NCBI GenBank assembly: GCA_025667525.1
Contig: CM046874.1
Coordinates: 283,450,880 to 283,514,879 of the forward strand
Length of the DNA: 64,000 nt
Source: Glebionis coronaria
Lineage: Eukaryota; Streptophyta; Magnoliopsida; Asterales; Asteraceae
Direction: 5' to 3'
Part shown: positions 32,363-43,300 of the stretch, one piece after another
How positions within the stretch are numbered: position 1 is the first letter of the stretch
Layout: each line of letters opens with the position of its first letter
The notes under the pieces: generated by a model
What the model was told of the DNA's origin: nothing
What the model saw: the letters and a program-made list of their open reading frames with translations, nothing else
Database searches by the model: none
Translations under genes and position numbers: made by a program

Positions 32363-35101
32363 ATGGTGAAACAGTTAACCGACACCACATCCATCTTGAC
32401 CATTGAGCAGCTAGATGAATTTACCTCTGAGTTCTACATACCCGATTATCTGGACCTAGAAGTTCCTAACCCACAACATAATATAAGTCAGTTCCCCGCA
32501 TGGAAGATAGGGTTGTACACCCGTTACTTTGATTACGCAAACCAGCGTATACCTATGTCGCGCTTTCTTCTGAGCGTATTAATACACTACGAGACCCATG
32601 TATCCCAACTACATTGCATAGGGGCAGCGAAAATTTCGAATTTCGAAATAAACTGCCGCACCCTAGACATAGAACCCATAGTAGATCTCTTCTGCGTATT
32701 CTACCAACGGAATTTAGCCAATGGTTGGGTGTATTTTGCTAAGTGAAAGGGTGGTATGCAATGTTTTGATGGAAAGATAGATTCCTTAAGGAATTGGACC
32801 GACAGATTCTTCTAGGTCGACGACGCTGCCTTTCCCTTCCACTTTCCATTCTTGATCTCTGACACCGTGAGGAAGGACAACCTACCTGGCCCCGACTCCT
32901 ACAATTTTGTAGATGCGGAGACTCTGAACAACAACCGCATTCCCATGCAACCCTACCCGGAGAGTGTGTTAGTCACTCTTGGCCTAAGCCGCGCAGTCAT
33001 CTGTGGCGAGCACATGGTAATAGCGTTCCGCATAGAGAGTGGCCAGGGTTAGTGGTCCTTCCCGCCTTCATCATAACCTTATGTAAGTACCATCGCATAT
33101 TAGTAGACTAAACTATGTTTCCCTGTTTTCTGTTTGCTTCCTTTCGTAGTTATGGATGTTCTTGACCTTGTCCGTGGTGCGTTCCCGAAAATTTGCTGGT
33201 GTACTTTCTCCCTCAACAGGAAAATGAAGAATCGCTCTGTGATCATGCGTAGAAGAATACCATGGATTTAGAGATTGAGGAGCCATCTATCGCCCAATGG
33301 AGCGAAGGCACTGGCGCTGACCAACCACCATCATCACCACCAGATCAACAGATGGAACAACAGCCACCCGTACAACAACAACCACCACCCTTTCTCAGCT
33401 CCTCCCTGTCTTCAGATGAGTAAACCAGAGATGCCGAAAAAACCACGGCTGAGTTTGAGGAAGAGGACCTCACCTCTTTAGGAAAAAGACGCAGAATCCC
33501 CCCATCATCTCCACATAAATCCGCACGCACCGGGATTGGTCCCTCCTGGACAGGGGTGCGCACTAAAGAGGAAGAGTTTGAAGAGAACCTTGCAAAGACC
33601 CCTCCACGCACTCCCCCCGCAACCATCAATCTGAGGTAACCATTGTCCTCTATATGGTAGCGTAAAAATATACATTCTTCGCTGCATCTCTACGTGATCA
33701 TACTTTAAACGTCTGTCTAACCATTACTTTTATACATCAGCGACGAATAGGAAAAATCTTCTGCAAAAGTCAAGAAGATCCCCCCACAAAGAGGCTTCAT
33801 CAGCGGGAGGGGATGCGTTCGCCAATGATCCTACCTTTGCCCCTGACTAGGAGCTCCCTGCACCATCCGACCTCACAAGTGCATTTGACTGCGCAAGCTT
33901 TCTAGACAACATCGTGCCCCCTGGCCAAAAGGTAGTGCTTGAAGGGATGAGTGACTCTGTCCTGGCCGATGAGGCAAGTTATCTAGCAGCGCAGCAGGTG
34001 ACGCTGACATCGCACCTCAAGAAGAGATACTTGGGATTGTCTGCCCAACTCCATGCGACAGAGGAAAAGTTGAGGCAGGTTACTGAAGAAAAATCCTCCG
34101 CTCTCGGAGATATGCAAGAAAAGATAGACCAAGAAGCCGAGAGAGGGAGAAAAGATGCCGCCCTCCTCCATTCCTTAACTCAAGAAAGGAACAGGTTACC
34201 TGCCGCCCTGGATGAAAAGCGCGCCCAGCTTCTCCAGATAAAGGCCTCCAACGTTGCTACTATGGGGGCCTTTGAGGAGGGGACGAATAGGTTTGTTGCT
34301 GATGTTGATGCTCTGGGTGCGAGGGTAAAGGAAGATGTAAGCGATCTCAGCTGCCAATTGAAGAGACCGAGTATCGAGCTGGATGGGGAGTTGTACCCTC
34401 GCTTAATGAAGGAGATAGCCGAGAAGCGATGTTTAGTGCGTCATGGTCTGCGCCTAGCCGCAATGGTTGCTTTGGAAGACCCTACCTTGCGAACCTCCTT
34501 CTCCAAGTCTGTCATAGCCACCATTAATGAGGGTACTTCAAGAGGTTTGGCAACTGCACACAAGGAGAAGCTACTGAACCAAGAACTATCCGAGGTGCCT
34601 TTTTACGATCCGAAGGCCGACGCCAAGCTCACCGCAGCCATGAAAGAAATGAGTGTATATCCGCTGCCCTCTTTTGGTTTGGAGGATAAGGATCATGAAG
34701 TGCCTATTGAAGTGGTAATGGAGGGCCTCACCTTGGCGCGCCATAAGGCAGAGGGTGCAGAAGCATTGGCAGACTTTCACCTAAAACCATCTATGGAGAA
34801 GTTGACCGTGCCAGTATTCGCACATCCCAAGGATATCCTTGATCCCTTCAATATTGAGAAGGAAGTGACACTATCTGAGGTCCTTTCAGTGCACGAGAGT
34901 CGCGCTGCTGCTAACAAAAACCCTGCTGAACATAGAAGCAGCGCTTTCCGTTGGTGCGGCCCACCTTGCTCCTACCATCCCTGTGTTGCCATTGCTGGAG
35001 AGGGATTCGTGCCTGCTGGATCGGATGGGAAAAAGCCTGAAAGATCACCGCACTACTGCTTACTGCTCTCCGTTGCTAAAACTGTAGAGATCCTCCTCTG
35101 A
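32363..35101 (+). pseudogene. Element C antisense gene (gypsy-type transposon domain plus coiled coil), decayed
   Basis: Opposite in strand to pol. Exon 1 (32363-33082) encodes the plant 'putative gypsy type transposon' domain (PF04195-like): IPMSRFLLSVLIHYETHVSQL and, after stops, NWTDRFF-x-VDDAAFP. Intron 1 is 33083-33149 (GTAAGT..TAG). Exon 2 (33150-33635) starts MDVLDLVRG and is acidic and Pro/Gln-rich with GKRRR. Intron 2 is 33636-33740. Exon 3 (33741-35101) is a long coiled coil (about SHLKKRYLGLSAQLHATEEK onward). Stops: TGA 32744, TAG 32813, 33050 and 33848 (two at Trp sites), TAA 33421, plus frameshifts in exon 2 and near the C run at 33780. Molecular function is unknown; homologous antisense genes occur in Tat elements. 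Confidence 0.75.
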
Positions 35102-35715
35102 GACCCATCTGCTCTCTAATCGCCTTAAAGACTTGTAAACATATGTTCATGTTTTGTATCTACAAATGTTTGCTTTGTAATAAACACTATCCTTCTTTTG
35201 TTATAGAAAGTATATTTAATGTTTATAGCGCAATTTCACATAATAAGCTAATGTAAACTTATAAATGGTCCATATGGGTTTGAGAAGCTTATTACGTGCG
35301 GTATACCGCTACTACCATAAGGACGGTTAGGTGAGGCTGACCCACTGTTAGGTGTGCACAAGTGTGTCTTAATAGTCTCAGAGTTTACTGGCTGCATAAC
35401 TTGCTACGACATCATTAATAGCAAGGGGCCTAACAAGGATACACGATCCATGTTCGAAGGGGGTGCATCCCACTTACTCGACGAGTCTAATTAGTAGGGT
35501 AGGCTCATTCCTCTTATTTCTCCTGGAAACATTGTACACGCGTGCGCCAATAGGCAATATATAATAAGAAAAAAGTATGTATAACATAAAGAAAAAAATT
35601 TGAGAATGCGCCGTGGAACTAGCTAGGGACCACGACTGTTTTATTAATACTTGCAAGATTTTAAACATAAACAATAAAAAGAAAAAACAATACATTCACT
35701 TGGGAAGTTTCGCCT
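35102..35715. other. Convergent intergenic region of element C
   Basis: This lies between the 3' ends of the antisense gene (plus) and integrase (minus). AATAAA at 35179-35184 on the plus strand fits a poly(A) signal for the antisense gene, 78 bp after its stop. No gene is seen. Confidence 0.5.
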
Positions 35716-36745
35716 TTAAAGGTAGCACTTCTTTAGATGGCATATGTTCCAAGGTCTTTGTAGGTCACGACCATCCATGTCGCGCAACCGATACGCACCA
35801 TTTCCCAGTGCATCTGTCTCTATGTAGGGTCCTTCCCATTTTGGTCCAAGCTTCCCTGTATTCTCAGCGTGACTTGCCGCGTTTGAGCAATACACAAAAT
35901 CACCTGGTATGAAGGAGGTCTTGCGTACCCTAGAATCATAGTAACCTTTCATCTTTGCTTTTGACTTAGCTTCGCGGATTGCTGCTAACTCTCGTCGCTC
36001 CTCGATTATGTTTAGGTTTAATCGTAGCTCATCATCATTAGTAACCATGTCTACCTTTGTTGTGCGGAGTGTTTGCAGTCCTATCTCAGCTGGAATGACT
36101 GCGTCTGTCCCATACGTAAGGGCGAAGGGGGTATCACCTGTGGCCGTCTTGATCATCGCGTGATGCGCCCACAAAACATGCGACAAATCATCGACCCACT
36201 TCTCATTATGTTCCCCCAACCGTGCTTTTATGCCATCCCCTAAGCTCCTGTTTGCTCTCTCCACAAGTCCATTCGTTTGTGGGTTGGCAACCGATGCGAA
36301 ACATTGATGTATCCCATTCTTCGCGCACCAATCCTTGAATGGGTTCTCTGCGAACTGCTTTCCATTATCCGAGATTATTTCACCGGGTAGTCTGAAACGG
36401 CATACTATGTTGTCCCATACAAACCTTTTCACCTGATTCCCCGTTATCGTTACGACTTCCTTTGCCTCAATCCACCTTGTGAAGTAATCCATCGCGACTA
36501 TGAGGAACTTAACTCCTCCCGCAGCTACAGGGAAGGGCCTCGCTATATCGATTCCCCATTTGAAGAATGGCCAAGGGGAGGTAATTGGCGTGAGCTCCTC
36601 CTGAGGCTGCCTCGGTACTGGCCTGTGCACCTGGCAGTCATTTCATTTCTTAATGAGTGTTCACGCGTCTGTATGCATAGTTGGGCAGTAGTACCCGCTA
36701 CACAAATGCTGTCCCCACCACGGACCTTGGTCCTGCGTGCATTCC
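35716..36745 (-). pseudogene. Element C integrase, decayed
   Basis: The core is open from 36630 to 35716 with the D, D, E triad in WGIDIARPF, ISDNGKQF and NPQTNGLVERAN, and a C-terminal WEGPY module ending HLKKCYL. These are Tat-type forms. The preceding zinc-finger part (36745-36631) is broken: TGA replaces Cys before GMH, there is a frameshift near 36700, and further TGA codons follow (one where Cys is expected before NDCQ). The element cannot make integrase. Confidence 0.85.
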
Positions 36746-37467
36746 TCATGACCCCTCATGGATTTTACTAATGATATACTGCGCCTGTCGTGGTCCTACA
36801 CATCTTAACCATGGATGGAGAAATGATCGCTTGTAAAGGATCCCATCTCTGACTTCAAATTGCCTCGAACATCTTCGAGCTCGCCGTGACTCATTTTCAT
36901 CAAGCAGGAGTGGGTCATTCGTTAAATAATCTATAATCGATGTCATCCATGTAGGGCCTTCTTCCTCTACGACCGACGCGACCTCTTGCTCTTTGATTGA
37001 CTTGTCCTTAAGGATTTCCACCAGGACTTGTTTCGATAAGTGCACAAAAATGGTGGAAGCTATCTTGCAAAGTGCATCTGCTTTCTTGTTCTCCTTCCTG
37101 GGAACTTGGCGTATCTGGAACCTATGGAACCCCTCAATCAATGCTTTGGCTTTTTGTAAGTACTGCACCATATTATCCTCTTTTGCTTCATAATCACCAA
37201 GTATATGGTTTGCTACCAGCCGAGAATCTACATTTGCCTCGAGATTGCGCACGCCCATTCTTCCTGCGATTCTTAGCCCTGCTATCAGCGCTTCATACTC
37301 TGCCTCATTATTTGTGGCTGTGAATTCAAAAAGTGATGCATATGTGAACTCCATTCCTTCTGGATTGGTGAGTATGAGTCCCGCGCCTGATCCATCTGTG
37401 CAGGATGACCCATCTGTGAACAAGATCCACGGGGCTTGGCCTTATTCCTCTTGATCTAGCCCCTGAG
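36746..37467 (-). pseudogene. Element C archaeal-type RNase H, truncated by element S
   Basis: The frame 37423-36746 carries TDGSS, NNEAEYEALIAGL and DSRLVANHILGDYEAKE, the D-E-D set of an archaeal-type RNase H, which in Tat elements follows the normal RNase H. It continues into the integrase N-terminal segment. Upstream reading has a TAA codon near 37440 and stops at the S insertion (37468), so RT and gag of C are outside the window. Confidence 0.85.
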
Positions 37468-37981
37468 TGTTGATCCCAAACTTAGATCGATTAAGCTTGT
37501 GTATACGAGATTAGATCAAGTTATACACGTAGAGAAACTTTGTTTATGTATAAAGTAATCTAAGTGTTATGCGGAATTAACACTTAAACAAGAACACACA
37601 AAGATGTAAAAAAACTTTCACTTGATTAATAATAACGAACTTGCTTACAATGAAAGTGTTTAACGTATGAAAACTTATTATTAAACATAACCTAAAGGTC
37701 TTCTTATATAGACATAAGAAGCCTTGTACAAGAGTCTACGTATCAACTATTCTAGGTAAAGATAATTATAGAAAATACAATGTTGAACTTATCTTTACTC
37801 GAAACAAACTAGAAACATAATACACGTAGACTATATCTTTCTATCAGTGCTTGTCTTCAACCTATCAACGCTTGACTTCTTCTTGTCAACGCTTGATCTG
37901 TCAGCGTTTGTTTTCTTCTTATCAACGCTTGTTTTCCTCTTGTCAGCGCTCAAGTGGACTGGCTACATTTTATTCCCAACA
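37468..37981 (-). repeat. Element S 3' LTR (514 bp)
   Basis: Plus-strand ends are TGTTGATCCC and TTCCCAACA, with inverted TGTTG/CAACA termini. A TATA box (CTATATAAG in sense) is at 37703-37711. A 21-bp repeat array occupies the start of U3 (37842-37952). The partner LTR should be right of the window. Confidence 0.75.
37842..37952 (-). repeat. 21-bp repeat array in element S LTR
   Basis: Six copies of TRTCARYGCTTG-type sequence start at 37842, 37863, 37884, 37899, 37920 and 37941, giving spacings of 21, 21, 15, 21 and 21. In sense the unit is about AGCGTTGACAAGAAGAAG. Every spacing is a multiple of three, and the array reads as S-V-D-K-K-K-T-like heptads without stops. TTGAC, the WRKY core, is present in some copies. 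Confidence 0.85.
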
Positions 37982-37997
37982 ATCCTCACCTAAACTT
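37982..37997 (-). promoter_or_regulatory. Element S polypurine tract
   Basis: The sense sequence GTTTAGGTGAGGAT directly precedes the LTR start TGTTGGGAAT. It is purine-rich but imperfect. Confidence 0.6.
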
Positions 37998-38033
37998 GAT
38001 ATCTACTCTAGTAATCAAGTTTCTGAATAAACA

Positions 38034-40375
38034 TTAAGAACTAGGAGGAATCTTACAAACTTGATCATATTGGTAATAAATATGTCTGATCAAATCTTTG
38101 GCCACGTCATTTGAATAATCAATCGCCAGCTGTGTTGTCTTCATCTTCTCCAAAACTTCTTTGGACATGGAATACTGACCATCTACAAGTAGATACTCAG
38201 CAAACTTTGTAAAGCTCAAGTAGTATACACCAGCAGCTGAATACAAACGCCATTGAAGACCACTAAGATCATCCTCAAGATCCTTCCAAACAGTAGGATC
38301 TTCTTCTCTTGGTCCACACATTCTCTTGAATGTTGACCAAAGTTTTATTCCATTGACTGAAGTAGGAGCTTCAGTCTCATACTTGGCTTCCAACAACCTC
38401 CAAAGGTCTACCAAGTCTTCTCTATCAACACTTGCAAACAAAGATATAAGAGTGGTAAATGTGTGTACCTCTTTCCCATACCTGCCAATCTTCCAAAACC
38501 CACTTTCATCTTCTTCATAGCTTATAATAGGGTTTCTGGAATCAAGAGGTAACACTTGTACCATATCTGAAGCTTCCAATGGTGAGAGCTTGATGCTCCT
38601 TCCTATAACAGCTTCACTAGGCTTCAATCTATCCATATCTTTAGGAAACTCAAGAGGAACTCCCTTCTTCAAAGGTCTTGGAACAATCCTTGCCTTCTTA
38701 AGCTCCATTTCTTCTGCAAGTTCTTCTTTCCTTTCATCTGAAAGAAGTCTTAGAATGTTCATTTCCTGCACTTTTACCCAAATGGGATAAGCCTTGTACT
38801 CCAACTCTTCAAAGGATAATCCCAACAATTTCTTATAGGTCCATCCTGTTCCATGACATCTGAGTAGCATGTAGTACAACTCCCTTCTATCCCTCTTCAA
38901 CAGTGAAAGAACATTGCTAGCTTTGTGTTTCAGAATTACCTTGCAGTATTTTTGAACTCTTAGAAGAATCTCCAAACCCCAAATTTGGTCTGAAATAGTC
39001 AAATATGGATTCTCCATACACCTATATTCCCAAGCATGGTACATCTGAACAACTTCTGGCATATCAAAATCTACTTGCAATTTCAACTCTCTAAGCTTCT
39101 CTCTTGCCAAATCATCACCATATTCAAGCCTCTCAGGTTGCTCAATTATCATCACACTTGAATCTGAACTGGCTTCATCACTTCCTTCTTGTTCCTCTGA
39201 AGTGACAACAAATGGTGATTCACCAACCTTCTTTCTTTCTTGTTCCACAAGTTGTGCAGCCAACCTTCTATCAAACTCTACATGTGCTGCATCCTTTGGA
39301 ACTTCTACTTCTACCATGATTCCTTTACCCTTATCTAATGGATCAATGATGGGTAAGGATGATGGTAATACCTGTGAAGATACATCTTTGATAATGGCTG
39401 ATGACTGGAATACATCAACCTCATCTGCAGGTCTGTCAACGCTCAATTTGCTTGTGTCAGCGCCCAATTTGCTCATGTCAGCGTTCAAATTTTGCTTGTC
39501 AACGCCCAAATTACCTGTCTCAGCGCCTCTTGTAATTTGCTCCAACATAGCTGTAAAAGACAAGTCTAAATTGGTAGGAGTTACCAGAGATCTGTCAAAA
39601 CCTGGTTGCTTCTTCAATTCAGTTAGGGCCTCAGCAACACCCAAAGATTCTCCATCATGTGAGCCCTTATCACTCACATTAATCTGCTCATCCTCCCCTT
39701 TGGAAGATTCCTCCATCCCACGCCTTGTGCTAGCATTCTCCAAAATGACAATCCTCTCCCTCAATTGCTTGAGTTCAAGGCCTTGTGTACTAACAATTTG
39801 TACCAAGTCTGCATTTTGCTTTTGCAAGCTAATGTAGACAGCCGTCAATTCCATTAATGTCATTGGTTCCAATCTGCTCTCCTCTAAAATGGGTATTTGA
39901 CCTCCCAAGTTAGAGTCATGGGGCATGGATGAGGTCTTAAAGATGTTAGGACTGTCTTGGCCTGCTTCTAAGCCAGAACCAATAGTCCCAGCCTCATCCA
40001 TAGCACCAACCACACTTGTAGTGGTGGTTCTCTCTGCTACATGGCTAGGACCACTAGAGGAGAACACTCCAGTAGTCCTTTGGCGTTTTTGCAACCTATA
40101 TTGTGGTGGGGTAGAAGATGATGTGGATTGGGTAGATGTGGGAAGGTTAAGGGGTGTTTGGGTCTGTGAAGGAATGGTGTCAACGTCTGGATTAGGTGTG
40201 TCAACGCCAACATTTAATGTGTCAGCGTTGAAAGGTTCTTGGTCAATTTCCATGTGTGGTGGTGAAGGTAAAGGTTCTGGTATTGGGTCAAGTTGTGGTT
40301 GTGGGTCTGGTTGGGGTTGTGCTGCTGCAATAACGGCAAGCATAGCTGGGGTGAGGGGTAAGTCATGGTGAGGGG
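38034..40375 (-). CDS. Element S env-like / additional ORF, 5' end cut by element D
   Basis: The frame is open from the D junction (40375) to TAA at 38034, with a possible Met at 40343 (769 residues from there). The true start is probably in DNA moved right of the window, because the frame stays open upstream of that Met. N-terminal 60 residues are Pro/Gln-rich. Residues 39-57 and about 271-305 are 7-residue repeats of [GNS]-[AV]-D-x type. A predicted coiled coil lies at about 165-215 (LTAVYISLQKQNADLVQ onward). The C-terminal half is a compact domain rich in Trp, Leu and Tyr. I see no signal peptide or membrane segment. It lies 53 bp from the LTR, where SIRE elements carry their env-like ORF. 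Function unknown. Confidence 0.65.
39434..39529 (-). repeat. 21-bp repeat array in element S ORF (five copies)
   Basis: TGTCARCGCYCA-type units start at exactly 39434, 39455, 39476, 39497 and 39518. They encode consecutive heptads such as GVDKQNL, NADMSKL and GADTSKL. The 10-base core is the same as in the LTR array. Confidence 0.85.
40178..40231 (-). repeat. 21-bp repeat array in element S ORF (three copies)
   Basis: Units start at 40178, 40199 and 40220, again exactly 21 bp apart. They encode NADTLNV, GVDTPNP and DVDTIPS near the N-terminus of the ORF. Confidence 0.8.
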
Positions 40376-43300
40376 TGATGTAGTGTTTTTGCTACTCTTT
40401 AGGAAAAGAGAGCAAATAGGGCAAGTAATGAATTCGACGATTTAGGAAAACCGTGTATTAATGACCCTAAAATGAGTTCGTTCTCAAGGAGGCTAGTGTG
40501 TTATGTGTGTAATGACTTGGATTAGATTTGTGATTATATTTTTGAGAAAGAAAAATAGAAATGAGATTAGAAGAGAATGACGGTTACGAAGACGGATTAA
40601 ACTAAGTCGAAAAAGGTGTACACGTAAAACCGTAAAAAGTGCTAAAAATAAATTTTTACCCTAAAAATTCCTAAAAATTACCAAAAATCCACAATAATAT
40701 TCTAAGAGTTTACAAAAAATCAAACTTGCTAAAACCTTTTAATTAATTAGATAATGACTTTTTAATGCTAATTAAAGCCCTAAAAATCAAAATTAATTAT
40801 TAAAAAGTCCCAAACAAGATTTTAAAGTTTGTAAACCTCAAAAATACTCTAATTAAGCTAAAAAGTATTTTTCAAAATTTAAAAACCACTAAAAACTATT
40901 TTAAACAATTAAAAACTACTAAAATCAATTAAAACTTAAATTAATTCTAGAAGATAATTAAAAGACTCTAAAAATATTTGGAAAGTTGCAAAAATCCTAA
41001 TTAAGTGTTTAGAACCTAGGAAAAATATAAAAACTTAGAAAATCAGTATTTTATTTTTTAACAATAAAATAATATTAAAATATTATTAAAAATCCAAAAA
41101 GCATAAAAAATTCTAAAAACTTGCAAACTAGCTTAATTTAACCTAAATATTTCAGAAATGAAAGTGAAATTACCTAAATAACCTTAATGGGCCTAGAAAA
41201 TGGGCTAAACCCAAAACAGTACCTTATTGGGCCAAATTTGGGCCCAATAACAAAAAGTGTTCAAAATAAGCCCAAAAAGCACAGGTTGACTCAAAATTTG
41301 ATTTTAAACAACTTTTTCCAAAGGCTTAAAAGCTGAAAGTGTGAAATAAGCTAGCTTATACCAAACAACTTATTCTTAATGGGCTTTTTGGCCCATTAAG
41401 CTATAAGCCAATGTCATAAGCTGAAATTAAACACACAAGCTTCTTTTGTCCTAAATAAGTCTTCTGAAAAAAGAAATTTGAAATAAGCCCAAGGAATAAG
41501 CCTGAAAATGCAATAAGCAATCTACAAAAAACGACAAAATAGTCGTTTTTGAGTTCTAGGCCACCCCAAGTGCTGATTCAAGTTTCTATGGCTTCTAAAT
41601 GACTTAATTAAGCAAAATCAACAAAGAGTTTTCAAATAAGTAGACTCAATAAGCTGGAAAAAGCAAATAAGCACTTATGTAAAAGTCAAATAAGTTGGTT
41701 TTCTAGTAAAAAGTCAAAGTCCAATAAGCTCCAGTCTACTCAAATGGGTCAAATTATGAAGACCTACGACAAAAAATAAGTTGTTGCAAGTCTGGATAAG
41801 CTAGAATAGCTTATTGATAAGCTGAGTTCAATTTTACACTAGCAGGGGCTAGTTTTGAGTGTTGAGCAGTGGAAACTTTTTCCACTGCTTGACTTGTTTG
41901 ACTTTAGTGACTTTTTTGGAGATTCAAATTACACAAAGGCACCCAAATGATCTTTGGATCAAAAGGAGTCAATAACAATCAAAATAACACAATCACAAAC
42001 ACCCAATTGATACAGTTCAATCAATAAAGTCCCAGATATTGCACAAACATGAACAATTAAGCAGTTGAGCACTATTAAGCAGTTTTAGCACAAATCAGCC
42101 AGCCAAATTCAACCAAATGCATACACAAGCTATATTAAACTCCAATAAGCAAGTCTAAACAGGTTTCATGCAATGATTCAAAGAATTAAGCAAGATTCAA
42201 GCCAATGAATGTTACTGATGAACACTAACACAGGCAGTTTTACACTTTGCTGATGTATTTGACCAATAAGCCAGATTCAACACTCAATATCTATCAAATA
42301 AGTTATAATAATGATGTTCTAACAACTTTCAACCCTAAGCATGTACAAATACTAGATTTCACCAAAATCTTAGGTAAAAAACAATTAAATTCACCAAGTT
42401 ATAGCAGACTGTGTGATTTGAAGTTTCAAACCTAAAAACTTGCAGCAAAACCCTCTCAACAAGGCATATATCAATTACCAAGCACAAACAATACCTTCTA
42501 ACAACACAATATCAAGTTGCAATCACAAACAGGTAGACCCAAACACTCCTTTATCTTTTCAAAATCAAATTTTTCAAAGGAAAAGTGAGATTTAAGACCA
42601 CCCAAGCATCAATTAACACAATAACAAGTAAGTTTAACAGATTCAAGCAGGTATAAGCCACAAAATTCACAAGAACTAAAGCAACACTCAAATACCACAA
42701 AAATCCAAAGTATTATCAGATTTTGGGATTAAGGGTGTGTACCTCATGGATGTACATACACACCCACGGATTTTGAGCTTATGTGCTAGCAAGAACAAGC
42801 ACAAGCTTCCACAACAAAGCCTGCTAAGAATCAACAAGGTTAGAAGCACAAGTATAAAATCAGAAACTTGAAAAATCTTGATTAATGCAACCTTGTTACC
42901 CCACACTTGATTATCCCCAAGTATAAGCCTCACCACACCTTAATCAACACAATTAGGATGCTATGATCAGCCCTATAACCCAAGAATTCCAAGGTTGAAA
43001 CAAGAACTTAGCAAAATATCAAGAAAATGAAGAAAATGTGCAAACTTTTGCACACTCCTCTTTTGAAAACAGGTTTTTAACTTCAAAATCAGTAAACTAA
43101 GAACATAAACAAGCAGTAATAAGATGGCACTTGGTCTTTCTTCAAAACACTTAACTCAAATTTCATAAAACTGAAAAGGGATTTACAAGTGCTTGAACAA
43201 GGAAAAACCAAAAGCAAACGTAAATGCTAAGACCTAATGCCTTTATATAGGCTACAATGAGACTAAGGAAGCTGAAAAATAACATAAACCCTAGTTGTGA

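Larger units (their letters stand above)
31374..37467 (-). mobile_element. Element C: Tat-lineage Ty3/gypsy retrotransposon, 3' half only
   Basis: It consists of a 3' LTR, polypurine tract, an antisense gene, integrase, and an archaeal-type RNase H, then a break by element S at 37468. An extra archaeal-type RNase H and an antisense gene between pol and the 3' LTR are features of the Tat group (Grande's gene 23 is the known example). Probable target duplication CTTAA at 31369-31373; its partner should be right of the window. Confidence 0.85.
37468..40375 (-). mobile_element. Element S: copia-type (SIRE-like) retrotransposon, 3' end only
   Basis: It shows a 514-bp LTR, polypurine tract and a long env-like ORF, cut at 40376 by element D. 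The LTR termini TGTTGGGAAT..GGGATCAACA and the env-like ORF before the 3' LTR suggest the SIRE group. No pol is visible, so the superfamily call is inference. Probable target duplication CTGAG at 37463-37467. Confidence 0.65.

Noticed and set aside
39202..40371. Plus-strand ORFs of 211 and 148 codons opposite the element S ORF
   Set aside because: They are shadows of the minus-strand ORF, biased to Ser/Thr/Gly by the opposite frame, and have no recognisable content.
38034..40375. Element S ORF as a host gene
   Set aside because: It ends 53 bp from an LTR with a polypurine tract between, and is cut by element D. A retrotransposon env-like ORF explains its position better.
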